Below, piece by piece: positions 15,554 through 19,679 of a stretch of DNA of 19,679 nt. The notes under the pieces were generated by a model. The model was not told the origin of the DNA and searched no databases. It worked only from the letters and a program-made list of their open reading frames with translations. The translations under genes were made by a program, and so were the position numbers. The stretch is taken from contig CAYVGO010000043.1 of assembly GCA_964450725.1 (NCBI GenBank), forward strand, positions 1 to 19,679, read 5' to 3'. Every line of letters starts with the position of its first letter. Position 1 is the first letter of the stretch. Source of the DNA: CAYVGO01 sp964450725. Lineage in GTDB: Bacteria > Bacteroidota > Bacteroidia > Bacteroidales > UBA932.

Positions 15554-17227
15554 ATGAAATTAGTCAATGTTTTTTGCGAAAATACAAACATGGAAAAACA
15601 GTTTCCAATGGGTACTCCGATTGGAAATGCCATTGAAGCATTTGGAGTCAAGAATACGACAAATATCATGGCTGCTATGGTTAATAATAGACTCAAGGAT
15701 TTGAACTATGAAATTTATAAGCCCATCAGAATTCAATATATTGATTATGTCCATCCGGACGGTATAAGGACATATCAAAGAACATTGAAGTTTTTACTCT
15801 TTAAGGTAGTTCACGATCTTTACCCGCAACTGACATTGAGAGTTGAGCATGCTGTTTCCAGAGGATACTATTGTAAGTTTATGGATGGAACGGTTTTCGA
15901 TACTCAGAAAATAAAAGAGGTAACAGTCAGAATGCGTCAATTGGTAGAACTGCAATTGCCCATCGAAAAAAAATACCTTACGCAAGATGAAGCGGTAAAT
16001 CTTTATAAACAATACGGACATAAAGAAAAAGCATTATTAATAGAATCTCAACCCGAAATCTATCACTCTATTTATTTTTTAGAAGATTATCCTCACAATT
16101 TCTTCGGACCTTTACTCCCCAATACCTCCGGGTTAACTGTTTTTGAATTATATCCTTACAGTGATGGTGTTCTTTTAAGAATACCATCGGTTCAAAATTT
16201 TTCGATGGTAGAACAGGTGGTTTATCAAGATAAACTATTTGAAGTTTTTGAAGAACAGGCACAGTGGAGTAAAATCTTACATGTTGAAAATATAGGCTCC
16301 ATCAATACAATGATACAAAATCATGAAGCCGGGTTTTTGATAAAAGTGTCGGAGGCACTTCATGAGAAGAAACTATCTTACATTGCCGATAAAATCAGTA
16401 AAGAATCTGAAAGAGTCAAAATAATTTTAATTTCAGGCCCTTCTTCAAGCGGGAAAACAACAACATCAAAGCGATTGTCCGTACATTTAACGGTCAATGG
16501 ATTAAAACCCAAGGTAATAGAATTAGATAATTATTTTTTGGCTAGAGAACATACTCCAAAAGATGACGAAGGAGAATATGATTTTGAGTCTTTATATGCC
16601 CTCAATTTGGAACTTCTGAATCAGCATCTGGAAGAATTACTGAAAGGAAATACAATTAATGTTCCTAAATTTGATTTTGCCAAAGGGGTAAGTACATTGG
16701 TTGATGGAAGAACCATGCAATTACAAGACCATGAGATTTTATTATTAGAAGGTATTCATGCACTTAATCCATTGTTAACATCAACCATTCCTAATACGGC
16801 TAAGTTCAGAATTTACGCCTCTGCATTAACATCAGTCAATTTAGATGGTGGAACATGTATTTCAACAACAGACAATCGATTAATACGTAGAATCGTAAGA
16901 GATAATAAATTTCGGGGTTATCCGGCATTACAAAACTTAAGACGGTGGAGAAGTGTAAGAAGCGGAGAAGAGAAAAATATTTTCCCATTTCAGGAACATG
17001 CAGACATAATGTTTAACTCCTCTTTACTTTATGAAATTAATGTATTGAGGACTTATGCGGAACCTTTATTGAGGGAAATTCCTCCGATTGTGCCGGAACA
17101 TGCAGATGCCGTAAGGTTATTAAAGTTTTTACATTACTTTACTCCCATAACGCCGAATGAGCAAACAAAAGTTCCTCCAACATCGGTTTTACGAGAATTT
17201 ATTGGTGGTAGCAGTTTTATTTATTAG
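15554..17227 (+). CDS. TGS-domain nucleoside kinase (uridine kinase-like)
   Basis: This 557-residue protein probably phosphorylates uridine or cytidine in pyrimidine salvage; the substrate is inferred. There are three parts. Residues about 1-65 form a TGS-like domain (FPMGTPIGNAIEAFG). Residues about 75-210 resemble the second additional (SAD) domain of threonyl-tRNA synthetases, with LYPQLTLRVEHAVSRGYYCK. Residues about 285-500 are a P-loop kinase of the uridine kinase/phosphoribulokinase type, with Walker A GPSSSGKTT (295-303), the substrate-site segment VIELDNYFLAREHTPKDDEG (321-340), YDFESLYAL and the Walker-B-like ILLLEGIHALNP (395-406). Such fused kinases are known in Bacteroidota and Thermotogota. 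The role of the synthetase-like N-terminus is unclear. The gene is 12 bp after argB and 73 bp before the SPOR-like gene. The ATG at 15554 begins the TGS strand. Confidence 0.87.
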   Translation: MKLVNVFCENTNMEKQFPMGTPIGNAIEAFGVKNTTNIMAAMVNNRLKDLNYEIYKPIRIQYIDYVHPDGIRTYQRTLKFLLFKVVHDLYPQLTLRVEHAVSRGYYCKFMDGTVFDTQKIKEVTVRMRQLVELQLPIEKKYLTQDEAVNLYKQYGHKEKALLIESQPEIYHSIYFLEDYPHNFFGPLLPNTSGLTVFELYPYSDGVLLRIPSVQNFSMVEQVVYQDKLFEVFEEQAQWSKILHVENIGSINTMIQNHEAGFLIKVSEALHEKKLSYIADKISKESERVKIILISGPSSSGKTTTSKRLSVHLTVNGLKPKVIELDNYFLAREHTPKDDEGEYDFESLYALNLELLNQHLEELLKGNTINVPKFDFAKGVSTLVDGRTMQLQDHEILLLEGIHALNPLLTSTIPNTAKFRIYASALTSVNLDGGTCISTTDNRLIRRIVRDNKFRGYPALQNLRRWRSVRSGEEKNIFPFQEHADIMFNSSLLYEINVLRTYAEPLLREIPPIVPEHADAVRLLKFLHYFTPITPNEQTKVPPTSVLREFIGGSSFIY

Positions 17228-17300
17228 TTTTATAATTTACAAAACGTATCAAGAAAGAATCATCGGTCATAATAAAATATTACACTCAAATACTTTACTC

Positions 17301-18281
17301 ATGAAAACACTATGTATTACAACAATTTTATCGGTTTTATGCCTCGCAACAATGGCCGCAAAACCGAAAGGTACAATTTACTATTCAAAATGTGATGATG
17401 GTATTTTGATGCACATCCAGATAAATCGAGGAGATGCTTCTCAACGGGGAGGGATTATTCTTGATAAGAGTAAAAATTATGAGTTTGTAGAATATCGAAA
17501 AACGGCAGAAAAAAATTATGATGCTGACTTTTTTGCTACATCAGATCAAGTATCTTTTCAATGGAACACCTTGCCTTCGGTTAGCGACTTTACAGTCTAC
17601 ATGCTTCTTAAAGGAGTCCCTGCAGAGATGCCGATAAAAAAAATCAATAAAATACGTGGTGTGTTTTATTACGTAGACCATAAAGGAAAGGAGAAAGAAA
17701 TAAAATTAAAAGAAAACAAGAAAGAAGTTAAACCTACTCCTGCCGTTGTAGAAGAGCCGAAGGAAGAGCCCATAGTAGTAGAGGAGATTGTTGAAGAGGT
17801 AGAACCGATAGAGACGAATGCTTTGGAACCTGAGACTAATGTTGTTACGGAAGAAAAAGAGGTAGAAAAGACAGATAAAAAACAATCTAAAAAAGAGCAA
17901 CCAAATAAAAATAAACCACAGATGAATAATGTGAAGGGTGGGGGTACAAAGAAAAATACTTCTCAGGAAGATAACAAAGTGTCGTCAAGAGTATATTTCA
18001 AAGTACAGGTTGCTTCCAAGGCAAATCAAGAAAAATTAGATAACTGTAAAAATTACTTTTACGCTCAATATAACATCAATAATATTGAAGAGGAAACGGA
18101 TGAAACGGATGGTAAAATTTTATATAAATACGTAGGGAAATCGCTTCCAACTTATCGTCAAGCACAATTAGAACGTGATATTTATGTCTCTAAAGGAGTG
18201 TTAGATGCTTTTATTGTCGGTTACATTGATGGTAAAAGAGTAGATATACAAACTGCAATCAATGCTCAAAAATCGAAATAG
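17301..18281 (+). CDS. Exported SPOR-like domain protein with acidic linker
   Basis: I start at ATG 17301, giving 326 aa with a clean signal peptide (MKTLCITTILSVLCLATMAA). An in-frame ATG at 17157 would put the first part inside the kinase gene and bury the signal, so it is rejected. Residues about 21-135 form a small, beta-rich N-terminal domain I do not recognise (TIYYSKCDDGILMHIQINRG, then VYMLLKGVPAEMPIKKINKI). Residues about 137-228 are a low-complexity Glu/Val/Pro/Lys linker (EEPKEEPIVVEEIVEEVEP). Residues about 229-320 look like a SPOR domain: VYFKVQVASKANQEKLDNC, then ILYKYVGKSLPTYRQAQLER and AFIVGYIDGKRV. SPOR domains bind denuded septal peptidoglycan, so a periplasmic cell-wall or division role is possible. 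The 3' end overlaps the M16 peptidase gene by 20 bp, suggesting translational coupling. Confidence 0.82.
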   Translation: MKTLCITTILSVLCLATMAAKPKGTIYYSKCDDGILMHIQINRGDASQRGGIILDKSKNYEFVEYRKTAEKNYDADFFATSDQVSFQWNTLPSVSDFTVYMLLKGVPAEMPIKKINKIRGVFYYVDHKGKEKEIKLKENKKEVKPTPAVVEEPKEEPIVVEEIVEEVEPIETNALEPETNVVTEEKEVEKTDKKQSKKEQPNKNKPQMNNVKGGGTKKNTSQEDNKVSSRVYFKVQVASKANQEKLDNCKNYFYAQYNINNIEEETDETDGKILYKYVGKSLPTYRQAQLERDIYVSKGVLDAFIVGYIDGKRVDIQTAINAQKSK

Positions 18282-19500
18282 TATTCCTCAATACTATACA
18301 CTTCATAACGGAATATACTTAGTTCATTTTCAAGTAAAGACAACGGCTGTAAGTTATCTTGCAGCCGCTGTTGCTGTAGGCTCTCGCCATGAGAACCAAC
18401 AGCAGCAAGGGTTAAGCCATTTTACAGAACATTTGCTATTTAAAGGAACAACAAGTCGAAACTATCTGACAATTGCCAACTTTCTGGAACGAAGAGGAGG
18501 GGACTTAAATGCTTACACAACAAAAGAAGAGACGGTATATCACGCCGTAACTTTAAAAAAAGAGACACAGAGGGCTTTTGAGATTCTGTCTGATATTATT
18601 TTTAATCCGTTATTCAACGAAGAAGAAATGGATAAAGAGCGTTCCGTAATTTTAGATGAAATTAATGTTTATAAAGATTCTCCGTCAGAATTAATATTTG
18701 ATGAGTTTGATAAATATTTATTTGCCGGGAGTTCATTAGGACACACTATATTGGGAGATGCTCAAACGATCAAAAAGATAAAACGTACACAAATACAAGC
18801 ATTCCACCAACAACACTATAAACCTCAGAATATTGTTCTTTGTAGTCTTTCTGCCTTACCTGTAGAAAAAATGAGTTTATGGGCAGAGCAGTATTTTGGT
18901 CATCTTGTGCAAGAAAATATTGTCATTGACAGAAATTTTATACTGCCGCAATATCTTCCTTTCCATAAAGAAATTAATAAAAATACACATCAACTACATT
19001 GTCTTATGGGAGGAAGAGGATACTCTTTTCTTCATCCAAAGCGCCATGTACAATCTTTATTACTTAATATGCTTGGAGGACAGCAGCAAAATTCATTATT
19101 GAATTTACAGTTGCGAGAAAAAGAGGGATTGGTTTATCAAGTGGAAGCCTCCGGAACCTATTTTGTAGATAGTGGAAGTGTTGTAATTTATTTTGGAACT
19201 GATAAAAAGAATAAAGACAAGGGAATAACTTCCGTACAAAATATCTTGCACCAAATTAAAGAGGGTAAAATAACATCAAGACTACTCTATAATGCAAAGA
19301 AACAATTTATAGGTCAATTGATTATTGGCATGGAGAATGATGAGCAGGTGTTATTGTCTAATGTCAAAAATGTATTGACTTCTCAGCCGATAGAGTCAAT
19401 CGACCAATTAAAAAGTCAAATAGAAAGCATTACCCTTGACGAAATACGTCAAACGGCCTGTGAACTCTTTGACAATCTTTCATTATTGGTCTATTCCTGA
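18262..19500 (+). CDS. M16B-family zinc metallopeptidase (processing-protease-like)
   Basis: This is a cytoplasmic zinc peptidase of the pitrilysin/mitochondrial-processing-peptidase family, with no signal peptide. The inverted zinc motif HxxEH is H53-F-T-E56-H57, in GLSHFTEHLLFKGT. The third zinc ligand is likely Glu133 in ERSVILDEINVY, at the usual spacing. The NAYTTKEETVYHAVTL segment that forms the active-site edge is present at about 84-99. The second, non-catalytic half has the conserved LREKEGLVYQVEASG (284-298) with Arg285 and Tyr292. The 412 aa is a complete single-chain M16B unit. Its start overlaps the SPOR-like gene by 20 bp. The stop at 19500 ends the gene run; the following 179 bp do not code. 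Substrates are unknown. Confidence 0.93.
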   Translation: MLKNRNSIPQYYTLHNGIYLVHFQVKTTAVSYLAAAVAVGSRHENQQQQGLSHFTEHLLFKGTTSRNYLTIANFLERRGGDLNAYTTKEETVYHAVTLKKETQRAFEILSDIIFNPLFNEEEMDKERSVILDEINVYKDSPSELIFDEFDKYLFAGSSLGHTILGDAQTIKKIKRTQIQAFHQQHYKPQNIVLCSLSALPVEKMSLWAEQYFGHLVQENIVIDRNFILPQYLPFHKEINKNTHQLHCLMGGRGYSFLHPKRHVQSLLLNMLGGQQQNSLLNLQLREKEGLVYQVEASGTYFVDSGSVVIYFGTDKKNKDKGITSVQNILHQIKEGKITSRLLYNAKKQFIGQLIIGMENDEQVLLSNVKNVLTSQPIESIDQLKSQIESITLDEIRQTACELFDNLSLLVYS

Positions 19501-19519
19501 TTTTAAGAACGCTTAAGTA

Positions 19520-19675
19520 CCGGGCAATGATGGACAAAAATCTGTTGCTCAGACCCGAATAATCAAGAAACATGGTCGTTGTTCTTCGTAGAGATGCCAT
19601 ATACCGCGTCTCTATTGAGCAACCTTTTCCTCTCAACTATTGATTCTACATTTCCTCGACCATGTCATTGTCGGG
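19520..19675. other. Non-coding tail with several complementary segments (possible structured element)
   Basis: This stretch after the M16 gene is richer in G+C than the neighbouring coding DNA and has no convincing gene. Four complementary pairs can be traced: CAATGA (19525-19530) with TCATTG (19665-19670); GTTGCTCA (19544-19551) with TGAGCAAC (19616-19623); ACATGGTCG (19570-19578) with CGACCATGT (19657-19665); and a hairpin at 19589-19614. The second and third pairs cross each other, so they would be alternative or pseudoknotted. It could be a folded RNA, a repeat element, or chance. Confidence 0.35.
19589..19614 (+). repeat. REP-like palindrome
   Basis: TAGAGATGC (19589-19597) and GCGTCTCTA (19606-19614) form a 9-bp stem with one T:G pair and an 8-bp loop. 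It resembles the widespread short palindrome TAGAGACGC...GCGTCTCTA found between genes in many bacteria, which gives the false peptides RDAIYRVS on one strand and ETRYMASL on the other. I know this family from memory; the match was not tested by search. Confidence 0.6.
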
Positions 19676-19679
19676 AGGT

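Noticed and set aside
17157..17300. Upstream in-frame ATG extending the SPOR-like gene by 48 codons
   Set aside because: It would overlap the kinase gene by 71 bp and place the clear signal peptide in the middle of the protein; the ATG at 17301 gives a normal exported protein.
19503..19516. TTAAG-AACG-CTTAA hairpin just after the M16 stop as a terminator
   Set aside because: Only five weak base pairs and no U-run downstream on the + strand.
19430..19636. 68-codon minus-strand reading frame over the M16 3' end and the tail
   Set aside because: It uses a TTG start, runs antisense into the M16 gene, and its ETRYMASL stretch is the false translation of the REP-like palindrome.
19572..19643. 23-codon plus-strand frame containing RDAIYRVS
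   Set aside because: It is another false peptide produced by the palindrome, and it has no other gene-like feature.

Overview
The window is chromosomal DNA from a low-GC member of the Bacteroidota, most likely order Bacteroidales. The clues are four exact copies of the Bacteroidota -7 promoter box (TAnnTTTG), an RprY-like response regulator, an OstA-like protein next to a SurA-like chaperone, a uridine-kinase-like enzyme with a TGS domain, and weak or absent Shine-Dalgarno sites. The genus cannot be fixed from the sequence. All 17 recognised genes lie on the + strand and are tightly packed, with several overlaps; the longest non-coding gap between genes is about 200 bp. Most genes are housekeeping or envelope genes. 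I see no integrase, transposase, CRISPR array, toxin-antitoxin pair or defence island.

Layout. (1) Positions 1-5249: a promoter at the left edge reads into purE (purine synthesis), a SurA-like periplasmic chaperone/PPIase, an OstA/LptA-like envelope protein and argH (last step of arginine synthesis). The last three genes overlap, so this is probably one operon mixing outer-membrane biogenesis with metabolism. (2) Positions 5403-7797: a new promoter and a three-gene unit made of an OmpR-type response regulator (RprY-like), a GH16-fold protein that appears to lack its catalytic motif and a signal peptide, and a small outer-membrane beta-barrel. (3) Positions 7807-9738: a promoter with a long 5' leader before sppA, a membrane-anchored signal peptide peptidase. 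(4) Positions 9765-19500: a promoter whose -7 box sits inside a perfect 10-bp inverted repeat, followed by nine close-packed genes: a lipoprotein, a secreted C69 dipeptidase, a Wzz-like inner-membrane protein, a YigZ/IMPACT protein, pyrB, argB, a TGS-domain nucleoside kinase, a SPOR-like exported protein and an M16 zinc protease. (5) Positions 19501-19679: a non-coding tail with higher GC, holding a REP-like palindrome and several long-range complementary segments.

The metabolic genes meet at nucleotide and arginine synthesis: purE makes purines, pyrB makes pyrimidines, the nucleoside kinase probably salvages nucleosides, and argB and argH are early and late steps of arginine synthesis. ATCase and the arginine branch both draw on carbamoyl phosphate. 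The other genes serve the envelope or proteolysis. No wholly new system is evident. The points most worth a second look are the response-regulator/GH16-like/beta-barrel unit, the dyad around the lipoprotein promoter, the 45-bp in-frame repeats in the OstA-like gene, pyrB joined to argB without pyrI, and the structured, repeat-bearing tail.
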